Positions 8,703-16,326 of a stretch of 47,322 bases of DNA are shown here, one piece after another. Source of the DNA: CG-Epi1 sp964634895 (GTDB taxonomy: Archaea > Thermoplasmatota > Poseidoniia > MGIII > CG-Epi1); contig CAZWJS010000008.1 of NCBI GenBank assembly GCA_964634895.1, positions 1-47,322 of the forward strand, written 5' to 3'. The position numbers and the translations under genes are program-made. Under the pieces are notes generated by a model. It did not search any database. It saw only the letters and a list, made by a program, of their open reading frames with translations, and was not told where the DNA came from. How positions within the stretch are numbered: position 1 is the stretch's first letter; every line of letters begins with the position of its first letter.

Positions 8703-9275
8703 ATGGATAAAAAACGAATAGACAGGCCAGAAGATTGGTTTCGTGGCGGTGATTGGAATATAGAAGATATATTTAGCAATCTGGACAGTGAATTTCAAAA
8801 GATGCGTAAGCAAATGGATAGCCTAATGCGAGACGCAGTTGAAGGCAATATACCTGATAATGCAAACAAAAATCCGTTTGTTTTTGGTTTCTCCATTAAG
8901 GCAGGTCCAGATGGATTTCCTATTTTTGAGGACTTTGGAAATACTCGAATTAAGCCTTTTGGCAAGCAGGGGGAAAAACCAACTGTTGATACAAGAAGAG
9001 AACCTCTAACTGATATTAATGAAACAGATAAGCAAATTGCCATTACCGTTGAACTTCCTGGAGTAAACAAAGAAGATATTGACATTAATGTATTGGAAGA
9101 TAAAGTCGAAGTTAATGTTAAGACTGAATCTAGAAAATATTTTAAGTCCATAAATTTGGAAGTTTTAGTTGATACAGAATCATCTAAAGCAACATATACT
9201 AACGGAATACTGGATTTAGTTCTAGATAAAAAAGAATCAGATTCCCCTAAAGGTACTAAGGTAACAGTAGATTAG
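8703..9275 (+). CDS. hsp20: Small heat-shock protein (Hsp20/alpha-crystallin family)
   Basis: An ATP-independent chaperone that holds unfolding proteins in large oligomers. 190 residues: a long, charged N-terminal arm (about residues 1-95) with WFRGGDWNIEDIF and a glycine/phenylalanine-rich stretch, then the alpha-crystallin domain at about 98-185, including VELPGVNKEDIDINV and the closing strand NGILDLVL. The N-terminal arm is longer than in many archaeal sHSPs and resembles haloarchaeal forms. The final IxI/V-like motif is not obvious; the protein ends TKVTVD. Preceded by its own TATA box, a dyad and GGAG. Convergent with nadM, 24 bp away. Confidence 0.9.
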   Translation: MDKKRIDRPEDWFRGGDWNIEDIFSNLDSEFQKMRKQMDSLMRDAVEGNIPDNANKNPFVFGFSIKAGPDGFPIFEDFGNTRIKPFGKQGEKPTVDTRREPLTDINETDKQIAITVELPGVNKEDIDINVLEDKVEVNVKTESRKYFKSINLEVLVDTESSKATYTNGILDLVLDKKESDSPKGTKVTVD

Positions 9276-9299
9276 AAATTAGGTGGGAGGGGGCTCGCT

Positions 9300-9797
9300 C
9301 TATGTATTTTTCTTTAATCTTTCAGTTCCCTTTAGCTTGTGAATCACATCAGCTACTTGTTTTGGAACTGCCGATTCCCAATCCTTGTCCTCCATCATCG
9401 CCAGACGGATGGCGGAACCCTCCCAGATCTCGCGGTTAATCAGTTGTAATTTTGTAATTTCGTACCCTGCAGCACTAAATAGTCTTTGTACTATTGGGTT
9501 GCCACTATATACACAGTTAAAATCAGGAACAAACTTTTCTAAATGTGATACATAGCGATCGTAATCGTTTATGTCAGGTATTCTAAATATCTTGTAATCA
9601 CAATTGAGAGTTTTCATTACAGCTCTAATCATTTCCTCTCTTTCTTCAGCTGTAAAAGGATTATCATCGGTTTGAGAATACTGTGCAGATCCGATACAAA
9701 TCAAAGGTTTTATTCTATCATTTAGAATTGATTTAATTAGTTCTAAATGACCAAAATGGAAAGGTTGGAAACGGCCTAATACAAGTCCTCTTTTCAT
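9300..9797 (-). CDS. nadM: Nicotinamide-nucleotide adenylyltransferase, archaeal type
   Basis: Joins ATP and NMN (or nicotinate mononucleotide) to make NAD+, the last step of pyridine nucleotide synthesis. 165 residues, the usual archaeal NadM size. The nucleotidyltransferase signature GRFQPFHFGH is at residues 8-17, and the C-terminal phosphate-binding element EGSAIRLAM replaces the generic ISxTxxR. The ATG overlaps the serS stop as ATGA (9794-9797), so the two genes are probably co-transcribed and translationally coupled. Confidence 0.94.
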   Translation of the reverse strand: MKRGLVLGRFQPFHFGHLELIKSILNDRIKPLICIGSAQYSQTDDNPFTAEEREEMIRAVMKTLNCDYKIFRIPDINDYDRYVSHLEKFVPDFNCVYSGNPIVQRLFSAAGYEITKLQLINREIWEGSAIRLAMMEDKDWESAVPKQVADVIHKLKGTERLKKNT

Positions 9798-11062
9798 TGT
9801 GCTTTGATTGTCTTCTGATTACCCATCCATTTTTGTAGAATAGGAGGTATCACTATGCTTCCATCATCCTGTTGGTTATTTTCAATTATTGCGGCCAATG
9901 CCCTAGTTGTAGCTATAGCTGTTGAGTTTAGTGTATGAGGATAATCAGTTCCTTCTGGTTTTCTATATCTCATATTTAGTCTTACACTTTGGTATGATTT
10001 ACAATTGCTTGCACTTACTACCTCTTTCCATTTTTTAGTGGCTGGCATCCAAGCTTCTAAATCATATTTCCTTGATGCAACAGTACCTATGTCTCCTGTA
10101 CAAATGTCCACCACTCTAAATGGAATATTCAGTCCTTCGAATAATTCTATCGAATTATTAAGCAATTCTTCATGCATGGCCTTTGAGTCTTCAGGTTTGC
10201 AAATTATAATTTGTTCTACCTTCGCAAATTGATGTACTCTCCATATACCTCTATCACTAAGTCCATGTGCCCCAACTTCTTTCCTAAAATTAGTAGATAC
10301 ACCTGCATATCTTAGTGGTTGTTCTTTTATTTCTAATATTTCATCCTTGAATCTTGAAGTTAGGGGGTGCTCAGAGGTCGCAATTAGGTAAAAATCTTCA
10401 TCTTCAATTTTGTACATAACGTCTTCAAAATCATTCAAATCAACGACACCTTCGTATGCTTCTCTATTCATAAAGAAAGGAGGGATGGTCAAAACATATT
10501 TTTTTTTATACAAAGAATCAATTGCATAATTTATCAGGGCAAATTCTAATCTTGCTAAGTCCCCGGTTAAAAAATAAAATCGTCTGCCTGATATTTTAGC
10601 TGCGCGCTTTAAATCAGCCCCTCCAATGACGTCAAGTATTTCTTGATGTGGTCTTGCTACAGTTTCTTTTCTTTGGGGCCCGTGTAAACTCAGTTCTTTG
10701 TTTCCTTCTTCATTTTTTCCAGTAGGTACTTCCTTTTCTAAAATATTGGGCACTCTCATCCTAGCACTATCTCGTTGAAATAGCATATCTTTTGTTTTTT
10801 TCTCATTTTGTATCAAGTTATCCTTAATTCCGGACATTTTTTGCATGATAGATTCAGCCTTTTCTCCTTTCTTTTTTAATTCTCCAATCTCTCTGGAAAT
10901 GCTATTGCGTTGTGCACGAAGATTGTTACCTTGCTCTATTAGTTCTCTCCATTTCTTATCTAATTCAATAACATCCTTCGCGATTTTGTCAGTTGCCTTT
11001 CTTCGTTTCAGGTCATCAAAAATTTCTTCGGGATTTTCCCTAAACACTTTCATTTCAAGCAT
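9794..11062 (-). CDS. serS: Seryl-tRNA synthetase (standard class II type)
   Basis: Charges tRNA-Ser with serine. 422 residues: an N-terminal two-helix coiled-coil arm (about residues 25-105, rich in Lys/Glu) that grips the long variable arm of tRNA-Ser, then the class II catalytic core. Motif 2 is FRKEVGAHG...RGIWRVHQF; motif 3 includes ALAAIIENNQ near the C-terminus. This is the common SerRS, not the rare methanogen form. Start at 11062 (MLEMKVFRENPEE), matching the family's N-terminus. Diverges from hutI across 48 bp. Confidence 0.96.
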   Translation of the reverse strand: MLEMKVFRENPEEIFDDLKRRKATDKIAKDVIELDKKWRELIEQGNNLRAQRNSISREIGELKKKGEKAESIMQKMSGIKDNLIQNEKKTKDMLFQRDSARMRVPNILEKEVPTGKNEEGNKELSLHGPQRKETVARPHQEILDVIGGADLKRAAKISGRRFYFLTGDLARLEFALINYAIDSLYKKKYVLTIPPFFMNREAYEGVVDLNDFEDVMYKIEDEDFYLIATSEHPLTSRFKDEILEIKEQPLRYAGVSTNFRKEVGAHGLSDRGIWRVHQFAKVEQIIICKPEDSKAMHEELLNNSIELFEGLNIPFRVVDICTGDIGTVASRKYDLEAWMPATKKWKEVVSASNCKSYQSVRLNMRYRKPEGTDYPHTLNSTAIATTRALAAIIENNQQDDGSIVIPPILQKWMGNQKTIKAQ

Positions 11063-11083
11063 TACTTGTCAGTCAACCCATGT

Positions 11084-11091
11084 CTTTATGA
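11084..11091 (+). promoter_or_regulatory. TATA box of hutI
   Basis: TTTATGAA, followed by CTTGCCC, centred about 23 nt before the ATG at 11111. This favours a leaderless mRNA starting at 11111 over the longer open frame from 11066. Confidence 0.5.
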
Positions 11092-11110
11092 ACTTGCCCT
11101 ATTGCAAATC

Positions 11111-12325
11111 ATGCTTCTATTACGTGGAGCTGCAGAGGTAGTCACTCCTAGACCTTCTGAGAAACCTCTCTCCGGCAAATCAATGGGAAAAGTTTTGATA
11201 TATCCTAATTCGGATGTTCTTATAGAAGAAGATAAAATAGTTGCAGTAGGTCCAAATCTAAAATCCGAAATTGCAGATGTAATAGATGTCACAGGAAAAA
11301 TCATTGTACCTGGTTTTGTAGATCCACATACTCATTTAGTTTGGTCAGGTTCACGAGAACATGAATTAGAATGGAAATTGGAAGGGCGTGCTTATCAAGA
11401 AATTTTAGCTGATGGTGGAGGAATTTTGAGGACAGTTAAAGAAACTCGTAATTCCAATGAAGAAGAGCTTCAACAAGAATCACTTATTAGATTTAAGAAT
11501 GCAATAAGGCATGGTACTACTACAATTGAGATCAAATCAGGATATGGTTTAGAAAAAGAAACGGAATTAAAGCAACTTAGGGTTGCCAATTGGTTGGGAG
11601 ATTTAGATTTAGCAGAGACAGTTGTAACTTTTATGGGAGCGCATGCAGTTCCAGAAGGTGTTGATCGGAGATCGTATCTTTCTGATGTAATTGGTATGCT
11701 CCCTGATGTAAGAAGTTTAGCCGAATATTGTGACGTTTTCTGTGAAGAAGGAGCATTTACAGTAGAAGAATCAAAACAAATTCTTGAAAGAGCAGCAACA
11801 CTTGGATTTGGTTTAAAAATTCATGCTGATGAATTTGGCGACACAGGAGGAGGGCATTTGGCAGCAGAAATGCGTGTAATTAGTGCAGATCATTTAGCAG
11901 GTTCTACTTTAGAAACAATACAAGGCCTTAGAGATTCTGGCGTAATAGGAGTACTTTTACCAGGTACTCCTTTTGCAATTCTTTCTGAGCACTTTGCTCC
12001 AGCTAGAAAAATGATTGCTAACAATCTTCCTATAGCCTTGGCAACAGATTGTAATCCTAATTGCTATACCGAATCAATGCAATTGATACAACAATTAGCA
12101 GTTTTTAGGATGAAAATGTCACCAGCTGAAGCTTTAACCGCTTCAACCATTAATGCAGCATTTGCAATAGGTAAAACGGACAGAGGATGTATTGCTGAGA
12201 ATTGGAGAGCAGATTTGCTTATATGTGATATTCCAGATTATCGTCATTTGACATATCATTTTGGAAGTAATCATGTTGAAACGGTTATAATTGGTGGTAA
12301 AGTAATAGATGACCGAGTCATTTAG
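11111..12325 (+). CDS. hutI: Imidazolonepropionase
   Basis: Third step of histidine degradation: hydrolyses imidazolone-5-propionate to formiminoglutamate. 404 residues, amidohydrolase superfamily. The metal site motif DPHTHLVWSG is near residues 75-84; IEIKSGYGL, FMGAHAVP, HADEFGDTGG and ATDCNPNC follow in the HutI order, with the closing beta-sandwich at the C-terminus. The ATG at 11111 gives the usual short N-terminal strand (MLLLRGAAEVVTP); the frame is open to 11066 but the promoter lies in that stretch. No hutH, hutU or hutG is adjacent, so the rest of the pathway must be elsewhere if present. Confidence 0.92.
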   Translation: MLLLRGAAEVVTPRPSEKPLSGKSMGKVLIYPNSDVLIEEDKIVAVGPNLKSEIADVIDVTGKIIVPGFVDPHTHLVWSGSREHELEWKLEGRAYQEILADGGGILRTVKETRNSNEEELQQESLIRFKNAIRHGTTTIEIKSGYGLEKETELKQLRVANWLGDLDLAETVVTFMGAHAVPEGVDRRSYLSDVIGMLPDVRSLAEYCDVFCEEGAFTVEESKQILERAATLGFGLKIHADEFGDTGGGHLAAEMRVISADHLAGSTLETIQGLRDSGVIGVLLPGTPFAILSEHFAPARKMIANNLPIALATDCNPNCYTESMQLIQQLAVFRMKMSPAEALTASTINAAFAIGKTDRGCIAENWRADLLICDIPDYRHLTYHFGSNHVETVIIGGKVIDDRVI

Positions 12326-12428
12326 TTAAGCACAGAAGTTTGGTTTGAGGAGTTTTTCCTAGGCATGTACGCCATTTAAGCCATATTCTTTGGAATGCAA
12401 ACCTCCAAATAGTAGCCCAGAAAAGATG

Positions 12429-12749
12429 AGGTGCTGGACTTGGCTGGGGCGCTAGGCGTACCCTGTAACCCTCAATCGTCTTTAGGGGGAGCGACAACTG
12501 GTGGCGGCGCACCCAGTGGGCTGTCTAATCCGCATTTCAACTGAGATATCCTGTCCCTCGGGGTTGCAGGTGATTGCAGAGATTTACCGGAGGGTAGATT
12601 TCGAATCCTTATCATGGAAACCGGGTCAGGCCCGGAAGGGAGCAGCCTTACCGTGGACTACCAACGCTCGAGTGGGTCGCGGGGTTGAGAAGAAATGCGG
12701 TGTCTGACATCTTGCCAGGACGACAACATCAGTGGTCTGGCACTTTTTT
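12429..12749 (+). ncRNA. ffs: Signal recognition particle RNA (7S/SRP RNA)
   Basis: RNA scaffold of SRP, binding SRP54 and SRP19 for co-translational targeting. Helix 8 is clear at about 12611-12655, with GGGTCAGG, GGAAGG and GAGCAGCC forming the SRP54 site. Helix 6 has the SRP19-binding GGAG tetraloop at 12589-12592 closed by TACC/GGTA. The Alu-domain element CCTGTAACCC is near 12458-12467. Helix 1 can be built from 12429-12439 and 12735-12745 (11 consecutive pairs, four of them G-U), giving a length of about 317 nt, normal for archaea. A T6 run at 12744-12749 probably ends transcription. The 3' end overlaps the ccmF stop region on the other strand. Ends are predicted, not measured. Confidence 0.93.
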
Positions 12750-14693
12750 ACCCATATTTCTCAACCATTCTTTTCCAGGTTTCCACTCGGTAAACATTGT
12801 AATTAACATACCAATTATAGTAAGGAAAGATCCCATCCAGACTAAAATGATTCCGGGAATTTCTCTTACAGTTATTGTTGCACTGCTTGCATTCTCACCG
12901 TCACTGGGTTTTGCGTCATTGAGAGTAAGGTACAAATCCCGATGTAATTCGTGTTTTAGATATGGCACGGTTTCATTTTGACCAGATCCTTCTTGTATTT
13001 TTTTAATCAACACATCTTCAATCACAGTTTTGCCACTATCTTTGTCCTTCAATTTAATGGAGGCAATTAGTTCCATTTCATCCCTATTAGGTTCCATTTT
13101 TATATCATCTAATTCCAGTATAAAATTTCCAGTAATTGTCCTTTTATTTTCTTCAAGGGTCACACTGGTTTCATTGCCTAAGCCATAGGATAGGCAGTAC
13201 CCTATCAAAATCAACATGATTCCTAAATGCGCAGTGTAAGGTCCCCAAGCCCTTAGCATGGGCAATATTTTTTTTGTTTTGTAATGCCACATGTATCTAA
13301 AAATAGAGTAACCACAAATGAAAGCCCAAGGAATCATAGCACCAAAAAGCCAAGCGCGTCCATTTGTGGTAATTGAATAAATTAAGCTAAAAACCATTCC
13401 AAGAGAAACAATAATCACAATTTTCTTTGTTTCTATGAAAGGCCTCAATGTGTGCATAGTAAATATGGCTGACAATAGGACAATGAAAGGAGCTAATCGA
13501 ACTTCAAATACTTCAGGAGTTAGATATCCCTTTGCTCGTACTAGAAGCAATACAAGCGTTACTGTCAAAATCAAGAGTTGAGTGTATATTGCTGCAAAAA
13601 ACGTATTATCCTCATTCAAATAATCTTCAATTTTTTTGTATTTTTTAACTTCAATTTCAGTTGCTTCATAGTTTCTTGTTATTAAATAAATCGTAGTAAT
13701 TATTGATAAAATCATCATTATGAAGAACCCTCTTACGGAAACATCATTCTCCAGAACAAACCATAGTTTACTCCAAGCACCTCCTGTTTCATCCACAATG
13801 AAAGAGTGTACAGATGTCCATATTCCCCCTCTAGTCACAAATGATTCTAACAGTACAAGGACAAAGGTCAACATTGCTAAAACAGGCCCTAATAGTTTGT
13901 AGTCGTTCTTTCGGCGTGACATAATTGAGGTATGCAAAAGTGTGGTCATAGATAGCCAGGGTAATAGTCCAGCAGTCTCAACAGGATCCCATGCCCAGTA
14001 ACCTCCCCATCCCAATGTCATGTATGCCCAATATCCTCCAATAATCAGAGCGAGACTCATTCCAATCCAAGAGCTTCTCCCCCATCGTTTGATAGTTTCA
14101 TTCCAACTTTTTTCCCTGGTTATCAAATTTGCCATTCCCGAAGCATAAAGCATCACTATCATTCCATATGAAATGAAAACAATAGGCGGGTGCACAATCA
14201 TGTAGGGAGAAATCAATAATGGATTCAAGCCATTCCCCTCAACAGGTGTTATGTTGTTTTTTGTGAATGGATTTATGAATAATTGTATTATACATAAAGA
14301 TAACAAAAGAATACAACAAATTAGACTAGTCAATTCTTTTTGTTTTTGATTCCCTTTGTCTAACAATCGCTCAGCATTTATGGTCATTATTGTTGCCCAT
14401 CCCCATATCAGTAAAGTTCCATCTCTACCAGCCCATACGCCCGATATTTTGTACCAGAAAGAAAGATCCTTTGAAGAATAGTCAGAAACATATTCAAAAG
14501 TTAAATCAGTTTTTAGAAAATAATAAAACAACAGTATAATACAAAAAGTGTATATTAAAAATACCGAAAATAATATCTTTTCAAGATAGTCTTTATATTT
14601 TGTCTTTTCTTGTTTTATGTAGTAATAGTTGTAAATAATAGCAGAGATTACTAAGGGTACATTGAGATATATGAGTAATTCCCCTATATTCAT
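12729..14693 (-). CDS. ccmF: Cytochrome c haem lyase subunit CcmF/CcsA family
   Basis: Transfers haem to apocytochrome c on the outer face of the membrane. 654 residues, about 14-15 predicted spans. The tryptophan-rich WWD-type signature WGGYWAWDPVETAGLLPWL is near residue 230; AGRDGTLLIWGW near 90 and GLNPLLISPYMIVHPP near 155 match CcmF. Histidines in IVHPP, LLHTS and SVHSF are the expected haem ligands. A beta-rich outside loop lies at about 515-625 before the last span. Its ATG overlaps the stop of the 164-aa gene upstream by 4 bp. Other Ccm genes are not in the window, so the remaining haem delivery chain is elsewhere. Confidence 0.92.
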   Translation of the reverse strand: MNIGELLIYLNVPLVISAIIYNYYYIKQEKTKYKDYLEKILFSVFLIYTFCIILLFYYFLKTDLTFEYVSDYSSKDLSFWYKISGVWAGRDGTLLIWGWATIMTINAERLLDKGNQKQKELTSLICCILLLSLCIIQLFINPFTKNNITPVEGNGLNPLLISPYMIVHPPIVFISYGMIVMLYASGMANLITREKSWNETIKRWGRSSWIGMSLALIIGGYWAYMTLGWGGYWAWDPVETAGLLPWLSMTTLLHTSIMSRRKNDYKLLGPVLAMLTFVLVLLESFVTRGGIWTSVHSFIVDETGGAWSKLWFVLENDVSVRGFFIMMILSIITTIYLITRNYEATEIEVKKYKKIEDYLNEDNTFFAAIYTQLLILTVTLVLLLVRAKGYLTPEVFEVRLAPFIVLLSAIFTMHTLRPFIETKKIVIIVSLGMVFSLIYSITTNGRAWLFGAMIPWAFICGYSIFRYMWHYKTKKILPMLRAWGPYTAHLGIMLILIGYCLSYGLGNETSVTLEENKRTITGNFILELDDIKMEPNRDEMELIASIKLKDKDSGKTVIEDVLIKKIQEGSGQNETVPYLKHELHRDLYLTLNDAKPSDGENASSATITVREIPGIILVWMGSFLTIIGMLITMFTEWKPGKEWLRNMGKKVPDH

Positions 14694-15184
14694 TTTCTGC
14701 CACTAAGAACTAGTATTATGATTGCGGCAATACTTGGGATAAAAGTGAGCGAAGTTAGGAGACTCTCTTCTTCAGCTTCTTCTGGCTTCATGTTAACTTT
14801 GAAATAATACGAGTCACCCATTTCTTCAACTTCCAGTCCATCATATTTAGTATATGCTAGCGGTATTTCTTCAGTTGAATTATCCTCTTTCTCTAGTTCA
14901 TATTTGTATCCCGGGAAATCGTTACTTTTCACAGTGTAGGTAAATTGATATCTGTCATTTACTGAATCATTTCTATCTTTTTTCTCAGGTTTGTAACAAG
15001 TGTATGGTTCTTCTAGAGTGCAAACGTAGAATGTTATTACTTTTACATCCTCTTCAGCATCAATTATTGCCGTAAATGTTTCACCCTCGGAAACTTCTTT
15101 TGGGTTATGGGATATTTCTGCAGAAGCAGTAGGTAGCAGACAAATCAATGCAAAAATCAGTAGTTTCTTCATTATAATCTTCAT
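14690..15184 (-). CDS. Secreted, C-terminally anchored protein of the ccmF operon, unknown
   Basis: 164 residues. A signal peptide (residues 1-22, ending TASA) leads to a small beta-rich ectodomain with two cysteines eight residues apart (VCTLEEPYTCYK, around 54-62), an acidic stretch, and a C-terminal membrane helix (SLTFIPSIAAIIILVL). An internal ATG at codon 5 is an alternative start. It overlaps ccmF and follows the 65-aa gene by 20 bp, suggesting a role in cytochrome c maturation. It does not show CcmE's haem-binding HxxxY or CcmH's CxxC, so no function is assigned. Confidence 0.75.
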   Translation of the reverse strand: MKIIMKKLLIFALICLLPTASAEISHNPKEVSEGETFTAIIDAEEDVKVITFYVCTLEEPYTCYKPEKKDRNDSVNDRYQFTYTVKSNDFPGYKYELEKEDNSTEEIPLAYTKYDGLEVEEMGDSYYFKVNMKPEEAEEESLLTSLTFIPSIAAIIILVLSGRK

Positions 15185-15204
15185 GTGCCATGCCTCACAG
15201 TTTA

Positions 15205-15402
15205 TTAACTATTTCCATTGGTCTTCTTCCATCTTATCCATGCAATTGCAAAGCTGGCAGTTGCAAATAGTACAAATATAGGGTACATTGCATCCATCCA
15301 GATTCCAACTGTATCAATACTACCCAGCACGGTAGCAGTCATTAATAACAAAAATAGGATTCCGCCGTATACGAAGGGTTTGTAGTCTTCTTCAAGATTC
15401 AT
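15205..15402 (-). CDS. Small two-span membrane protein of the ccmF operon, unknown
   Basis: 65 residues with two predicted membrane helices (about 11-29 and 38-57) and charged ends. First gene of the presumed three-gene ccmF operon. A TATA-like sequence (CTATAATATAACC) lies about 32 nt upstream and is shared, as an inverted copy, with coaD. The shape recalls the small CcmD-type accessory subunit of cytochrome c maturation, though CcmD normally has one span; this is only an analogy. Confidence 0.65.
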   Translation of the reverse strand: MNLEEDYKPFVYGGILFLLLMTATVLGSIDTVGIWMDAMYPIFVLFATASFAIAWIRWKKTNGNS

Positions 15403-15427
15403 GTTCTTGCCCCAATCTGGTTAAAGG

Positions 15428-15440
15428 GTTATATTATAGT
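15428..15440. promoter_or_regulatory. Near-palindromic TATA element shared by coaD and the ccmF operon
   Basis: GGTTATATTATAG reads CTATAATATAACC on the other strand, so both directions present a TATA-like core. It is centred 23 nt before the coaD ATG at 15457 and 32 nt before the 15402 start on the minus strand. Confidence 0.5.
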
Positions 15441-15456
15441 TGACTTGTTGAGACTT

Positions 15457-15915
15457 ATGAAAAAAGTATGCATGGGTGGCACTTTCGATGTAATTCATTC
15501 GGGTCATGAAGCACTTCTCAGAAGAGCATTAGAAGTTTCTGAAAGGGTCATTATTGGCCTCACTACCGATTCTAGGGCTCAAAAAGGTCGGGAAGGGGAA
15601 AATATTGCATCTTATTCCGAACGCGAATTAAATCTTTTTAATTGGTTTAGATTACGAGAAGCACATAATCGTGTTTCTATTGTTCCGTTAGATAATGACT
15701 GGGGACCTGGGGTAGTTGAATCTAGTATAGAAGGTATAGTTGTTTCAAAGGAAAAAGAATCGGTAGCTACCCGATTGAATAGATTCCGTACCAAAAGAAA
15801 TATGCCTGAGATAGAAATTATTGTTGTTCCTATGGTTGAGGCATATGATGGTAAAAGAATAAGCAGTAGCAGAGTTCGTAAAAAAGAGATAAGTCTTGAG
15901 GGTCTTGAGACCTAA
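15457..15915 (+). CDS. coaD: Phosphopantetheine adenylyltransferase, archaeal type
   Basis: Adenylates 4'-phosphopantetheine to dephospho-CoA. 152 residues. Nucleotidyltransferase motif GGTFDVIHSGHEALL near the N-terminus (HSGH being the HxGH signature) and the C-terminal ISSSRVRK (ISSxxxR). It belongs to the archaeal/eukaryotic PPAT group rather than bacterial CoaD. The frame is open to a TTG at 15445, but the ATG at 15457 has the TATA box at the leaderless distance and starts two residues before the first beta strand. Confidence 0.92.
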   Translation: MKKVCMGGTFDVIHSGHEALLRRALEVSERVIIGLTTDSRAQKGREGENIASYSERELNLFNWFRLREAHNRVSIVPLDNDWGPGVVESSIEGIVVSKEKESVATRLNRFRTKRNMPEIEIIVVPMVEAYDGKRISSSRVRKKEISLEGLET

Positions 15916-15973
15916 CTCTTATACATACCCCCTAGATGCGACGCAATCTAGTTACGCGCAGCAGGTGACAAAC

Positions 15974-16252
15974 ATGGATGAAAATCTAATAACAAACATA
16001 TCACAAGATATCCGCAGTTCTATTGCAGAAGACACTTCTGTTCCAAGAAATGTTCGTTCGAACGTAGTGACAGGTTTAGAAACTTATCTCTTGAACGAAA
16101 AAGATGAGTTAGATATGCGAATTTATTCCACGATTTCGGTACTTGAAGAACAGATAAATGATACTAACATACCTCAACACGCTAGAACACGGCTCTTTGA
16201 ATTTATCAGAGATTTAGAAGGTGTAGTTAGGCAATGGCAGGGTAAAGCATAA
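15974..16252 (+). CDS. UPF0147 family protein
   Basis: 92 residues, all-helical, of the archaeal UPF0147 family (function unknown). The hallmark VPRNVRSN motif follows an N-terminal helix; a second NIPQHARTRLF motif repeats the pattern. The frame extends back to 15896, overlapping coaD, but a TATA-like TCTTATACATACC lies at 15917-15929 and GCAGGTGA at 15961-15968 is a plausible ribosome site, so the ATG at 15974 is chosen. Ends just before a hairpin terminator. Confidence 0.85.
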   Translation: MDENLITNISQDIRSSIAEDTSVPRNVRSNVVTGLETYLLNEKDELDMRIYSTISVLEEQINDTNIPQHARTRLFEFIRDLEGVVRQWQGKA

Positions 16253-16283
16253 CCTATTTTTTTATATTAATATAGGTTTTTTT
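16251..16283 (+). terminator. Hairpin plus T7 terminator after the UPF0147 gene
   Basis: AACCTAT (16251-16257) pairs with ATAGGTT (16272-16278) across an A/T loop, and T7 runs from 16277 to 16283. The stem begins at the stop codon itself. Archaeal RNA polymerase terminates at T runs; the hairpin may also protect the 3' end. Confidence 0.6.
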
Positions 16284-16295
16284 CTGAAGGGATAC

Positions 16296-16305
16296 CTATT
16301 TATTA
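16296..16305 (+). promoter_or_regulatory. TATA box of the 881-aa surface protein gene
   Basis: CTATTTATTA followed by CC, centred 26 nt before the GTG at 16327. A second AT-rich string, CTTATATT (16307-16314), lies too close for a leaderless start. Confidence 0.45.
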
Positions 16306-16326
16306 CCTTATATTGCTCAATATAGT

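Noticed and set aside
11066..11110. Upstream extension of hutI
   Set aside because: Contains the TATA box; HutI homologues begin at the short strand that starts with the ATG at 11111.
12318..12981. Short open frames of 64-98 codons in and around the SRP RNA
   Set aside because: They overlap conserved SRP RNA helices or the 3' end of ccmF and show no protein signature.
15896..15973. Longer start for the UPF0147 protein overlapping coaD
   Set aside because: The added residues are not family-like and a TATA-like sequence lies inside them.
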